A stretch of DNA of 64,000 nt, from NCBI RefSeq assembly GCF_900128505.1, contig NZ_LT669940.1:1212883-1276882 (forward strand). The letters run 5' to 3'. Made by a program: the position numbers and the translations under genes. This DNA comes from Parabacteroides timonensis (GTDB taxonomy: Bacteria; Bacteroidota; Bacteroidia; Bacteroidales; Tannerellaceae). Under the pieces are notes generated by a model that was given only the letters and a program-made list of their open reading frames with translations, made no database searches and had not been told where the DNA came from. Positions 19,485-28,785 of the stretch are shown piece after piece (within the stretch, counting starts at the first letter, position 1; each line of letters starts with the position of its first letter).

Positions 19485-21515
19485 TTACAGATTTTCAGCT
19501 CCGAGGTTTGGTGTGGTTGGCCATCCCGGGTTCTGATAGATCGGGGAGGTAGCCACATCACTACCGTCTGCAGAGGTATTCAGGAAATTCTGTATGGCGA
19601 TCGGTGAAAGGTAATGAGCCATCGCCCACTTGAAACCTCCCTGTTGCATGATCAGTGAATTACCTGCCACTTCCTGCGGACGCAGGTACTGACTCAGTTC
19701 CGGTGCGGAGACGTTCGATCTGGAATCGTTTGCACCATAGATCAGGATGCTGTTTCCCTCGCTATCTTTATACCAGTCTTTCATCGGTCCCCAAAGCTTG
19801 AAACCTTCGATATGATAAGGGCTGGCGATCAGTTGATCCATAGCACGCCAGCGTTTCAGGTCCATATGACGGAAACCTTCGGCCATCAGTTCGCAGTTAC
19901 GCTCGCGGCGGATGTTGTAAAGCGTCGGACTGATCAGCTGACCGGCAGAATAGGCTCCCCAGTTATATTTACCCTCTTCACTCATATTGGTAGCTGCGAT
20001 ACTATTGTTGTAATCCGTATCGAGATGGCCCCGGGTGCGGATGGCACGCCAGTAGGAAGCGGCAGTTCCGTCGATCGCCCCGGTTCTTTCGTAAGAGGCT
20101 TCGATATAATTCAGGTAAGCCTCGGCTGCGCGGAAGGTGATGCTACCGATATACGAACCGAAGTTGGCGCAATGCTTGGCATCGAAGTTGCCGCCTTTAC
20201 GGATGGCATATCCTGTGGAATAATACACGTCGGCGTTACCGATAGTGATGTCGGGAACCGGTTCAACCGGGGTGGCATGTGTTCCGTCGGAAGAAGGATA
20301 GAGCACGTTGGTCTGTCCCGGTTCTTTGAGGAAGAGCCATAGGCGGCCGTCGCGTTCTTTACGTACATCGGAGACATAATCGTCGCCAGCGTAACCCGAA
20401 CCGGCAGCATAGATCGGTAATCCGTTAGCCATCAGGAAAGTATTGACCATACCGCGTGTGATACCCTGGCCTGCATTTCCTTTTTGTGCGAATTGAACGA
20501 CACCGTGTGTCAATGTTAATCCTTTATCATACTGACGCCACATAAGAACTTCGTCGTAACCAGCCATATTTTCATCGGCATACATATTATAATATGGATT
20601 CGAGGCATCTTCCGTATTTTGTTGTAGGATACCATTGTTTTCTGTCAACGAAACGGCATCGGCTACGACTTTCGCCGCATCCATCGCCTGGCCGAGGAAA
20701 TAGTCGATCTCATTGTCGATACTCCCTGAAGGATACTGGAAGTTAGCATTATAATCTTTGCTTTTTCCGGGCCATCCGCTACCGTCGGGCACGAATGGGG
20801 TATTGCGGAAATACTTCAGCCAGGTGCCCTCGAACAATGCAACTCTCGATTTGAACAGATAGGCGCAGTTACGGGAGAGGCGGTTCTTTTTGCCGTCGGG
20901 CGAAGCGTCTTTCAGCATAACGATCGCCGAATCGAGGTCAGCCAGGATGAAACGTGCCACCTCGTTGCGTGGTGCCCGTTTACTGGCTTCGGTCAACGCT
21001 TCCTGTTCGTCGATGACCGGACGATAAAGGATCGGGAAATCGCCGAAAGCTTGTAGCTTATTGAAATATTCATAAGCCCGGAGGAAATAGACTTCACCGA
21101 TATAATGTTTCACATTCTCTTCGTTTCCGCTGATTTCTCCGGTTTTCCATTTATCCACAACCCTACCGAGGAAATAATTGCATTTGTATATCTTGGTGAA
21201 CTCCCAATCGCCACCGGTCTGTGCTGTTTTCAACTCGCCGGGAACATAGTCTTTATAATCACCTTTGGCGATCATATTGTCTGTCCCGACATCCCATCCG
21301 AATGTGCCGTACCAGTTGATGTCTGTATTGTGTGAAGGCAGGATATCCGGATACACGTTATTTATATAGGAAGCCAACTGACTTTCTTCCGTCAGGTAAT
21401 ATTCGGGTGTGATTTGTGAGAGCGGCTCTCTGTCCAGATAATCGTTACACGAGAATAAGAGTCCGGCCAGGATAATGCCTGCTGTCTGTTTGCATATATT
21501 ATTTATACGGTTCAT
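19485..21515 (-). CDS. SusD/RagB-family glycan-binding lipoprotein
   Basis: 676-aa surface lipoprotein that binds glycan and lids the SusC channel. Lipobox ILAGLLFSC with Cys23, followed by the family start NDYLDREPLSQITPEYYLTEESQ. Internal SusD features include the helix ARFILADLDSAIVML, AEAYLNYIEASYE and the C-terminal region RRERNCELMAEGFRHMDLKRW. Somewhat longer than typical SusD proteins (about 500-600). Begins 12 bp after susC, as usual for the pair. Confidence 0.96.
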   Translation of the reverse strand: MNRINNICKQTAGIILAGLLFSCNDYLDREPLSQITPEYYLTEESQLASYINNVYPDILPSHNTDINWYGTFGWDVGTDNMIAKGDYKDYVPGELKTAQTGGDWEFTKIYKCNYFLGRVVDKWKTGEISGNEENVKHYIGEVYFLRAYEYFNKLQAFGDFPILYRPVIDEQEALTEASKRAPRNEVARFILADLDSAIVMLKDASPDGKKNRLSRNCAYLFKSRVALFEGTWLKYFRNTPFVPDGSGWPGKSKDYNANFQYPSGSIDNEIDYFLGQAMDAAKVVADAVSLTENNGILQQNTEDASNPYYNMYADENMAGYDEVLMWRQYDKGLTLTHGVVQFAQKGNAGQGITRGMVNTFLMANGLPIYAAGSGYAGDDYVSDVRKERDGRLWLFLKEPGQTNVLYPSSDGTHATPVEPVPDITIGNADVYYSTGYAIRKGGNFDAKHCANFGSYIGSITFRAAEAYLNYIEASYERTGAIDGTAASYWRAIRTRGHLDTDYNNSIAATNMSEEGKYNWGAYSAGQLISPTLYNIRRERNCELMAEGFRHMDLKRWRAMDQLIASPYHIEGFKLWGPMKDWYKDSEGNSILIYGANDSRSNVSAPELSQYLRPQEVAGNSLIMQQGGFKWAMAHYLSPIAIQNFLNTSADGSDVATSPIYQNPGWPTTPNLGAENL

Positions 21516-21527
21516 AATGATTCTGTT

Positions 21528-24500
21528 TTATAAGGTTACACTTAAACCAAACGATAAAGTCTTGGACAAAGGATATCCGCTACCACCGTAACCGGCATCG
21601 ATTGTTTCCGGGTCGAGGGTTTTGAATAAGCCGGTTCCTGTCCAGAGGTTTTCGCCGGAGACGAATACTCTCAGTTTGGATACATAGAATTTGTTGGTGA
21701 GAGACGAAGGCAATGTATAGCCTAACTGTACGTTCTTCAGACGGATATAAGCTGCGTTTTGCAGGTAACGGGTCTGTATGTTATGGTTCATGTTCGTACG
21801 GAAACTGGGGCGCGGGAAATAAGCATCCAGGTTCACGCCGGCTTCACCAGCCTGTACCATAACTGAATTCTCGTCACGGAAATAATCCAGATGAGGTGCA
21901 TAGCAGGTCGACCACCAGATGCCGCCGTGGCTTCCCCAGAACGTAGAACTGTTCTGGTAGTAATCGCGTTTCATCACACCCTGGAAGAAGGCGCGGAAGT
22001 CGATACCTTTCCAATCGGCTGTCAGGTCAATACCGAAATGGTAGCGCGGTGTCGAGTTTCCAATGATGGAAAGGTCGCCGTGGTCGCTGATCGTGTTGGC
22101 ACCGGCATCTACCTTTCCGTCGCCGTTCGTATCGGCGTACATGATATCACCGGCGGCCCAGAGCGAACCCAGGGCACTTTGTCCGCCGTTAGGCAGGCTG
22201 GCTAGATGCTGGTCCATTTCGGCCTGTGTCCTGGCGATACCGACTGTGGTATAACCCCATATTTCTCCGACTTTCATTCCTTTCCGGTACGTATCGCTTG
22301 CAATGACACCGGTTTTGTTCGGATAGCGGGTGATCTCAGTCTGTGAGTCGGACAGCATGAGCCGTACGCCGTAACCCAGTCCATTTTGCAGGCGGTCGTT
22401 CCAGCCGACAGAGAGTTCCCAGCCATAGGTTTTCAAGTCGGTGTTATTGGTACGCGGTACGTTTGTTCCTAACGTGATCGGTAGTTCCGGAGCCGGGCCG
22501 ATCATATCGAGTGTGTTTCTGACGAAGTAGTCGAACGATCCGGTCAATCGGTTGTTCAATGCACCGAAGTCGAGACCTATATTCCATGTTTTTACCCTTT
22601 CCCACGTCAGGGAGGAGGCGATCAATTCCGGTGTGATGGCGATATTGGGTTGCGTACCGTTGATCATCCATTTTCCGTTCGAGGCCTGGAACTGCATCTG
22701 TGCATACGTTGGATACAGGCTTGTCGTATTCTGATTTCCTAATTCTCCGTAAGAACCTCTGAGTTTGAATGTGCCTACATGATCGGCGATCGGTTCCCAG
22801 AAACTTTCACGTGCGAGGTTCCACCCCAGTGAGAAGGAGGGGAACAGGTTCCATCGTTCCGATGAACGGAAGCGTGATGTCCCGTCATAACGCAGGTTGA
22901 CTTCTGCTAGGTATTTACCCTCGTAATCATAGTTGATACGTCCGAAGAAACCAGCAGTAGCCCAATGGTCGGAAGAGCCTTTTACTATCGGTGTGATCGG
23001 GTTACCATTGATATCGACACCGGAAGTAATATCTGTTTCCGGCAGTCCCGGCACAATGATGCCGTTGCGTTGCAGGTAGGTATATTTTTTCTTCGATAAC
23101 TCAGATTGGAAGCCGAACATGCCTTTGAAGTTATGGCCCGATTCCAGTTGCTTGCTGTATTCTGTATAAGCATTGAAGTTCAGGTAGTTTTCTTTCGACA
23201 TATCTTCGGATACATAACTGGTTGAATTATAAACATACGGGTCGCCGGAAACGTTATGGTTATAAGTGATCTGGCGATCGGTATGTTGTGTCGAGTTGTA
23301 GATACGATAGTTTACGTCGACGAATGTTTTCCAGTCTTTGATCGGTTCCAGTACTAACTGTGCCTGCTGATACAGATAGTCAGCCTGTTTCTTGATCCTG
23401 CCACCCTCCACCAGGTCGAGTGCCGGGGTAGGAGCACTGTAAAGGTAACCGTTCGGGTCGTAAGCTGGCATAAATGGCCATGCCTGGCGGGTTAAGCCTT
23501 CGTAAACACCGTCCAGTGTCGTCGGTTTGGATATATCTTCGCGGATGAAACGGCTGCTGTAATTCAGTTGTGCCCAGTCCGTCATCTTGACGTTGATCTT
23601 TCCGGTAGCGGTATAGCGACCGAAATTATCATCGGAAATCTTTAATAAACCGTTCTGATCGAGGTAGTTCAAGGATAGATAATAAGTCACTTTGTCGTTT
23701 CCTCCGTTCAGGCTGAAATTGTGTTCCTGTGAAAAAGCCCAATGCCCGAAAATCGTGTTATACCAATCCTGGTTGGCGCTACCCGAACTGTAAGGGTCCA
23801 TCCAGTAACCCGGATTGCTGGGGTTTTCGATCATGGTCGGAGTGGACGGATGTCCATCGCGGTTGTCTTTGATCCGTTGTAACCATGTTGCATCAAAATA
23901 AGGTGTTTGTCCGGCATTCGCTCTCGCTTCGTTGAAGTATAAAGCGAATTTATAGGAGTCTACCTGGTCCTGTAACAGAACGGGATCGTTCCAGCGGAAA
24001 CTGTTGTTATAGTTGATGACGGGTTTGCCGCTGACACCGGTTTTCGTGGTGATCAGTATTACGCCGAAAGGTGCACGCGAACCATAGATGGAGGAAGCTG
24101 CCGCATCTTTCAATACGGAGATATTTTCTATATCCTGCGGGTTCAGTGCATTGATATCTCCTTCCATCCCGTCGATCAGGATCAGCGGACTGCCGCTTGA
24201 ACCTTGTCCGATCGTGGCGATACCACGGATGTTTATATCGGCTGTCTGGCTCAGGTCACCGGAACGTTGTGTGATCTGCAAACCCGGGACCAAACCCTGT
24301 AAGGCTTGTGTGGCGGTGGTTACCGGACGGGCTTCCAGGTCTTTTGCATTGGCAATCCCGACGGAACCTGTCAGGTTTACTTTCTTCTGTGTACCGAAAC
24401 CTACTACCACGACTTCGTCCAGGCTTTGTGTATCTTCTGAAAGAGTGATGGTAAGTGCTTTACCGGCTTCGGCCTTGATTTCCCGGGATAGATATCCGAT

Positions 24501-25043
24501 ATATGATATCAACAGGATGGAGTTCTCAGGAACGTCCAGGCTGAAGTGCCCGTCCATATCCGTAATAGTACCGATCGTTGTTCCTTTAACGGAAACGTTG
24601 GCACCGATAACGGGAATGCCGGCTTCATCTCTGACCGTTCCCTGTACCCGTTTACTTTGCTGGGTGGTAAACGGAGTTCCTTTTTTAGACAAAATGATTT
24701 GACGGTCTACAATGCTGTATTGTACATCCGTGTTTTTGAATAGTTGGTTCAGTACTTTGCCTATCTCCTGATTTTTAACCTGTATGTTCACCGGTTTACT
24801 GATATCGAGTGTATTGTCGGTAAACAGGAAGGTAAACTCGGTCTCCTTTTCGATTTGTTCCAATACCTGTTCGACCGTCGCATTAGAAAAAGCGAGCGAT
24901 AACGACACGGATTGTGAATAGGATTCTTCAGCTCTTATCTGCAGGATCGTGATTAACAATAAAAATATACCTATTCTCATTTTTCGACAAATTTTAAAGA
25001 AATATAGGGATCCTATATCCCCGAATAATTTCTGGATTTTCAT
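21528..25043 (-). CDS. SusC/RagA TonB-dependent receptor with STN signalling domain
   Basis: 1171-aa outer-membrane transporter for oligosaccharides, energised by TonB-ExbBD. Signal sequence near residues 20-45. An STN domain (about 55-115) signals to a FecR anti-sigma factor. A carboxypeptidase-D-like domain follows (about 130-205; GTTIGTITDMDGHFSLDVP), then SLDEVVVVGFG, the plug (SPLILIDGMEGDINALNP) and a 22-strand barrel ending KTLSFGLSVTL. The STN domain plus neighbouring FecR and ECF sigma genes predict trans-envelope induction by the imported glycan. Confidence 0.97.
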   Translation of the reverse strand: MKIQKLFGDIGSLYFFKICRKMRIGIFLLLITILQIRAEESYSQSVSLSLAFSNATVEQVLEQIEKETEFTFLFTDNTLDISKPVNIQVKNQEIGKVLNQLFKNTDVQYSIVDRQIILSKKGTPFTTQQSKRVQGTVRDEAGIPVIGANVSVKGTTIGTITDMDGHFSLDVPENSILLISYIGYLSREIKAEAGKALTITLSEDTQSLDEVVVVGFGTQKKVNLTGSVGIANAKDLEARPVTTATQALQGLVPGLQITQRSGDLSQTADINIRGIATIGQGSSGSPLILIDGMEGDINALNPQDIENISVLKDAAASSIYGSRAPFGVILITTKTGVSGKPVINYNNSFRWNDPVLLQDQVDSYKFALYFNEARANAGQTPYFDATWLQRIKDNRDGHPSTPTMIENPSNPGYWMDPYSSGSANQDWYNTIFGHWAFSQEHNFSLNGGNDKVTYYLSLNYLDQNGLLKISDDNFGRYTATGKINVKMTDWAQLNYSSRFIREDISKPTTLDGVYEGLTRQAWPFMPAYDPNGYLYSAPTPALDLVEGGRIKKQADYLYQQAQLVLEPIKDWKTFVDVNYRIYNSTQHTDRQITYNHNVSGDPYVYNSTSYVSEDMSKENYLNFNAYTEYSKQLESGHNFKGMFGFQSELSKKKYTYLQRNGIIVPGLPETDITSGVDINGNPITPIVKGSSDHWATAGFFGRINYDYEGKYLAEVNLRYDGTSRFRSSERWNLFPSFSLGWNLARESFWEPIADHVGTFKLRGSYGELGNQNTTSLYPTYAQMQFQASNGKWMINGTQPNIAITPELIASSLTWERVKTWNIGLDFGALNNRLTGSFDYFVRNTLDMIGPAPELPITLGTNVPRTNNTDLKTYGWELSVGWNDRLQNGLGYGVRLMLSDSQTEITRYPNKTGVIASDTYRKGMKVGEIWGYTTVGIARTQAEMDQHLASLPNGGQSALGSLWAAGDIMYADTNGDGKVDAGANTISDHGDLSIIGNSTPRYHFGIDLTADWKGIDFRAFFQGVMKRDYYQNSSTFWGSHGGIWWSTCYAPHLDYFRDENSVMVQAGEAGVNLDAYFPRPSFRTNMNHNIQTRYLQNAAYIRLKNVQLGYTLPSSLTNKFYVSKLRVFVSGENLWTGTGLFKTLDPETIDAGYGGSGYPLSKTLSFGLSVTL

Positions 25044-25109
25044 AACTTTGTTGCTGATTTAGTGATTAATTATGTCTTTGGATCTTGTGCCAAAGATGTG
25101 ATTTTCGCG

Positions 25110-25139
25110 AACAAGAGTGAGTTGCACCTCGCTCTTGTT
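25110..25139 (+). terminator. Stem-loop between fecR and susC
   Basis: AACAAGAGTGAG (25110-25121) pairs with CTCGCTCTTGTT (25128-25139) through one G-T wobble, loop TTGCAC, followed on the plus strand by TTTTTCTT. Genes on both sides run on the minus strand, where no T-run follows. Its role may be to separate fecR and susC transcripts or to shape the susC leader. Confidence 0.45.
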
Positions 25140-25209
25140 TTTCTTATGTCTGTATTTTCAATCTCTCTCCATAGGCTTTAATCATTTAAGTTTAACAATT
25201 CATACTGTT

Positions 25210-26262
25210 TTATTTTAACCAAACGTCGATTCGCTGTTTAGCAAATGTGGCATCGCTGTTTTGTTTCATCGCATTTACTTTCCACCTGATCGGTGTGGCT
25301 TGTTCCAGATAACTGAATATCTGATAGATCGTTTCGTCGGTAAATGTGGCCCAACAATTATATTCCTTATCCTTTTTCTGATTGTGGAGCACTATCTCTA
25401 CATTGAAACGATGGCCGAGTACCCGGAATACGTCGTCGAGTGAGGCATTCCTGAAAACAATTTTGCCGTCTTTCCAGGCTGTATTCTCATAGATGTTGAC
25501 TTTCCGGATCTCATATTTATTCGTTCGTTTGTTGTAAGACAATCTTTCTCCCGGTTTCAGGCCGGCAATGAACTTATCGTAAGAATGGATATCCACCAGT
25601 CCTTCTACCAGGATTGCTTCTACTTCTTCACGTTCATCGTATGTGTTTACATTGAATTGCGTACCGTGTGCCATCACTTTCAGACCGGATTTGGTAGTGA
25701 CGAAGAAAGGGTGTTCTTTATCCGATTGTACTTCGAAATAACCTTCTCCTGTCAACTCCACTTCTCTGGTGTTTCCTGTGAAAACGGTTGGGTAACGTAG
25801 TGTACTTCCTGCATTCAGGCAGACTTTCGAGTGATCCGGCAGTTCCAGCCGTGTGACCATACCCGGGGCAGAAAGAACCTCCATGAATTGTACGGAACTT
25901 TCGATCGCCGGTGCTTGCCGTTCAAGGAACAGATATCCGAAAGTCAGTGTGGAGAGTAGGAGAGGTATACTAATAATCGCAGCGACACGCGATAAATAAT
26001 TTACCAGGGTCCTTCTTTTGTTTCTCTTTTCCAACTCTCTGTTCACTTCGGCAAATGCCTCCTGCGAGTTGAACGAATTATGCTCATTTATCTTCGTTTT
26101 CAACTCCAGGGCCTGGCGGAGAACGTCTGATTCCTTTTGACAGTCATCCGATTCTTTCAGCCAGGATTCTACCTGCCGGGTTTCTTCCGGGGTGGTTTGC
26201 TTCTGCGTATATTTTATTAATAATGTCTCCTTTTCCAAATCAAAAAAATCTTTTTCTTTCAT
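25210..26262 (-). CDS. FecR-family anti-sigma factor
   Basis: 350-aa inner-membrane regulator. The cytoplasmic N-terminal part (about 1-80) would hold the ECF sigma factor. One transmembrane helix (about 88-108) follows, then the periplasmic FecR domain (about 135-230; MVTRLELPDHSKVCLNAGS, GYFEVQSDKEHPFFV) and a C-terminal DUF4974-like domain (about 275-345; FRNASLDDVFRVLGHRFNVE) that contacts the STN domain of SusC. Divergent from the sigma gene with a 126-bp shared control region; susC follows after 166 bp. Confidence 0.95.
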   Translation of the reverse strand: MKEKDFFDLEKETLLIKYTQKQTTPEETRQVESWLKESDDCQKESDVLRQALELKTKINEHNSFNSQEAFAEVNRELEKRNKRRTLVNYLSRVAAIISIPLLLSTLTFGYLFLERQAPAIESSVQFMEVLSAPGMVTRLELPDHSKVCLNAGSTLRYPTVFTGNTREVELTGEGYFEVQSDKEHPFFVTTKSGLKVMAHGTQFNVNTYDEREEVEAILVEGLVDIHSYDKFIAGLKPGERLSYNKRTNKYEIRKVNIYENTAWKDGKIVFRNASLDDVFRVLGHRFNVEIVLHNQKKDKEYNCWATFTDETIYQIFSYLEQATPIRWKVNAMKQNSDATFAKQRIDVWLK

Positions 26263-26388
26263 TGTCGATTATGTTATCTTTGATAGATGAAAAATATGCT
26301 CCTTTATATATAGGATAACTGACCGTAAAAAGACCGCCAGTTATTTCATAATTTTTTTTCAGAAAATTTTCAATACATTTGTATCTGT

Positions 26389-26976
26389 ATGGAAATGACT
26401 ACTCAAATACAGAATCCTGATGAATTGTTATGGAAGATTGCCATAAACGATGATAAAGAGGCTTATCGAATACTTTTCGATCTTTTTTATCCGGCATTAT
26501 GTCTCTTTGCCAAACGTTATGTCGAAGAGCGGGCTGTTGCCGAAGATCTGGTTCAGGATGTATTTGTAACTTTGTGGGAAAGCAGGAAAAAAATAAGAGT
26601 GGAATCGTCTGCCAGGAATTATCTGGTTGTCAGTGTCAGGAATCAAAGCCTCAATTACCTAAAGCGGGAAGGATACAAACAAAATTATATCGATGCCTAT
26701 CTGGCAAAGAATGCAGATCAGTCCGATTATGATGACTTTTATTTGCTGACCGAACTTCAGAAGCTTTTGGATGAAGCACTGGCAAAACTACCGGAGACGT
26801 ATCGTCTTATTTTTGAAATGAGTCGGTTGGAGAACAATAGCAATACGGAGATTGCCGAAAAACTGAATATACCTTTACGTACGGTGGAACGTTATAAAGC
26901 AAAGGCAATTGAAATTCTGAAAAAGGATTTGAAAGATTATTTGCCGTTGCTTCTCTATTTTCACTTATTGAGTTGA
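26389..26976 (+). CDS. ECF RNA polymerase sigma factor (PUL regulator)
   Basis: 195 aa. Region 2 reads LFDLFYPALCLFAKRYV and AEDLVQDVFVTLWE; region 4 reads LPETYRLIFEMSRLENNSNT then EIAEKLNIPLRTVERY. Typical Bacteroidetes FecI-like factor, released when SusC binds its glycan and FecR is inactivated. A second ATG at 26395 is also possible. A -7-like TACATTTG at 26374-26381 ends only 8 bp before the ATG, so either the mRNA is nearly leaderless or the true promoter is elsewhere. Confidence 0.94.
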   Translation: MEMTTQIQNPDELLWKIAINDDKEAYRILFDLFYPALCLFAKRYVEERAVAEDLVQDVFVTLWESRKKIRVESSARNYLVVSVRNQSLNYLKREGYKQNYIDAYLAKNADQSDYDDFYLLTELQKLLDEALAKLPETYRLIFEMSRLENNSNTEIAEKLNIPLRTVERYKAKAIEILKKDLKDYLPLLLYFHLLS

Positions 26977-26984
26977 CAAGTAAC

Positions 26985-27062
26985 ACAGATGACAGTTAAT
27001 AGTTGAATAGTATGATTGAAATATCTATTAACAGTCCACTGTCATCTGTCCACTATCACCTG
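26985..27062. repeat. Inverted heptamer-repeat element between convergent genes
   Basis: The left arm (26985-27010) reads, on the minus strand, TCAACTA TTAACTG TCATCTG. The right arm (27035-27062) reads TCCACTG TCATCTG TCCACTA TCACCTG. The arms can pair to form a long hairpin between the stops of the sigma gene and the kinase-like gene. The same 7-bp unit recurs at 47683-47717. It may serve as a bidirectional terminator, though no T-run is present. Confidence 0.5.
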
Positions 27063-27063
27063 T

Positions 27064-28161
27064 TTACAGCCATTCTTTCATAAAGCTGTCCATCTCTTCA
27101 GCATGTTCTTCCAGGCTTTGCAGCAGTTTGAACTGAGCTTTTGTACGGATCAGGTTATGTTTCGGGCTATGGATCTTATAATAAGTATCGCCGTTGATAT
27201 AGTCTGTCAGGAAGCGTACGGTCTGCATATAAGTCAATAAACGACCGCCATAAGGAAGTAGACTGATTTCCAGCGGAGAAAGGAATGCCTTGGCTGTTTC
27301 CATGTAACCACGGGTATATGCTTTGAAGATATCCATGTTCACATTTACGTTGTCCAGGTTTTCATCGTCTTCAGCACCTGTGTTTGCTCCTGTACGGATA
27401 AAGTCACCGATATCCGACAAAACGAATCCCGGCATAACGGTGTCGAGGTCGATCACACAAAGCACTTTGTCTGTGTCGGCATCGAACATCATGTTGTTCA
27501 CTTTTGTATCGCAATGGTTTGTGCGTTTCTGAAGTTTTCCTTCGCGATATAAACGTTCCTGGATACACATGGCTTCCGCACGTTTTTCTACTTCTTCGAT
27601 CAGGTCTTTTACTTCTTCCAGACGTCCTGCGGCATTTGCTTTTACAGCATCATGGAATTGTTGCAGGCGGAATTCCATATTATGGAAATTAGGAATTGTT
27701 TCGCCCAGCGATCCTTCCGGCAGGTCTGACAACATGGATTGGAAATCACCAAAAGCTTTTCCTGCTTCATAAGACAGTTCGGGAGTCACTTCTTCATAGC
27801 TTTTGCTGTTCGGGATGAACAGGCATACACGCCAGTAACTGTCGCCGTCGAAGTAATAGGGTTTGCCATCTTTTGTCGGAAGGAAAGTCAATACTTTACG
27901 GTCGATATCGCTCTCGCCTTTGGCTTCCAGTTTCTTACGGATGTGTGTCGTTACAGTTTTGATATTGTTCTGTAACATATCTACATTTGTAAAGATCAGA
28001 TGGTTGATACGTTGTAATACGTATTTGATTTCACCTTTTTCGTTCGTTACTTTCAGCGTATCGTTAATGTGTCCGTTTCCGAAAGGTTCAGCGGAAACTA
28101 CTTTTTCTGCCAGTGTGAACTGGTCGAGAATGTTCAGTAATTCTTCTTTTGTTTTTGCCAT
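27064..28161 (-). CDS. Phosphotransferase-family kinase, N-acetylhexosamine 1-kinase-like
   Basis: 365-aa cytoplasmic protein of the APH/choline-kinase fold. The catalytic loop HCDTKVNN (H.D....N Brenner motif) and the metal site VIDLDTVMPG are present. Overall pattern resembles bifidobacterial NahK, which phosphorylates GalNAc/GlcNAc at C1, and the Prevotella MdsC protein described with mucin desulfation. It is unlikely to be an aminoglycoside-resistance enzyme. Stands alone between the PUL sigma gene and rpmE. A role in using amino sugars from host glycans is an inference from similarity. Confidence 0.78.
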   Translation of the reverse strand: MAKTKEELLNILDQFTLAEKVVSAEPFGNGHINDTLKVTNEKGEIKYVLQRINHLIFTNVDMLQNNIKTVTTHIRKKLEAKGESDIDRKVLTFLPTKDGKPYYFDGDSYWRVCLFIPNSKSYEEVTPELSYEAGKAFGDFQSMLSDLPEGSLGETIPNFHNMEFRLQQFHDAVKANAAGRLEEVKDLIEEVEKRAEAMCIQERLYREGKLQKRTNHCDTKVNNMMFDADTDKVLCVIDLDTVMPGFVLSDIGDFIRTGANTGAEDDENLDNVNVNMDIFKAYTRGYMETAKAFLSPLEISLLPYGGRLLTYMQTVRFLTDYINGDTYYKIHSPKHNLIRTKAQFKLLQSLEEHAEEMDSFMKEWL

Positions 28162-28255
28162 GGTATTTTATTCGATTAATATAGCTTTTAACAAGCTACA
28201 AATATAGGAATATTTTTGATTTTCCCCCTTTCTTATGCCTAAAATGGGAGGGCAT

Positions 28256-28290
28256 AAAAAAAGGCTGCGAACTAAATCGCAACCTTTTTT
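28256..28290 (-). terminator. Intrinsic terminator of the L31 gene
   Basis: Stem AAGGCTGCGA (28261-28270) with TCGCAACCTT (28277-28286), one C-A mismatch on the plus strand that becomes a G-U pair on the minus strand, loop of 6. The A-run at 28256-28260 gives a T-run on the minus strand just past the L31 stop at 28311. Confidence 0.85.
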
Positions 28291-28310
28291 CAATTCCTTG
28301 CAGGAAATGA

Positions 28311-28565
28311 TTATTTCTTATTACGGTTACCGTAACGGCTCATGAACTTATCAACACGTCCAGCAGTATCCACTAGTTTAGACTTACCAGTGTAGAACGG
28401 GTGTGAAGTGTTAGAGATTTCGACCTTTACCAGTGGGTATTCAACACCGTCGATTTCGATAGTTTCTTTTGCATTAATAGTTGAACGAGTGATAAATACA
28501 TCATCGTTTGACATGTCCTTGAATACTACAGGACGATAGTTTTCAGGATGGATTCCTTTTTTCAT
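28311..28565 (-). CDS. rpmE2: 50S ribosomal protein L31, type B
   Basis: 84 aa of the large ribosomal subunit. MKKGIHPENYRPVVFKDM and HPFYTGKSKLVDTAGRVDKF are diagnostic of bL31. The zinc-binding Cys residues of the A form are absent, making this the zinc-independent B type. Own promoter (28626-28656) and own terminator, so it is a single-gene transcript. Confidence 0.98.
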   Translation of the reverse strand: MKKGIHPENYRPVVFKDMSNDDVFITRSTINAKETIEIDGVEYPLVKVEISNTSHPFYTGKSKLVDTAGRVDKFMSRYGNRNKK

Positions 28566-28625
28566 TGCTTCTTTATCTAATTTAATTTATACTCTTATTA
28601 GTTTGGTAACCGGTAAATTGGCTTG

Positions 28626-28656
28626 CAAAGGTATGGATTTGCTCTAAACAAACAAA
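28626..28656 (-). promoter_or_regulatory. Promoter of the L31 gene
   Basis: On the minus strand TTTG (28656-28653), 19 bp, then TACCTTTG (28633-28626): an exact match to the Bacteroidetes TTTG-N19-TAnnTTTG housekeeping promoter. Predicted leader about 55 nt. Confidence 0.85.
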
Positions 28657-28737
28657 GAATTTCCGACTATTTTTTCCTAAACCTTGACTTTTGTGTTATT
28701 TTATATGCTTAATAGCATAATATATTTGGATAGTTTT

Positions 28738-28745
28738 TATCTTTG
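28738..28745 (+). promoter_or_regulatory. -7 element of the aldolase gene
   Basis: TATCTTTG matches TAnnTTTG 40 bp upstream of the ATG at 28786. The -33 box is not well conserved. Confidence 0.6.
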
Positions 28746-28785
28746 TACAAGATTTTCAATCATTAACGTAATAACATATACAACA

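Noticed and set aside
28684..28785. N-terminal extension of the aldolase from 28684
   Set aside because: It covers the promoter -7 box and does not fit the family; ATG 28786 gives the conserved start.
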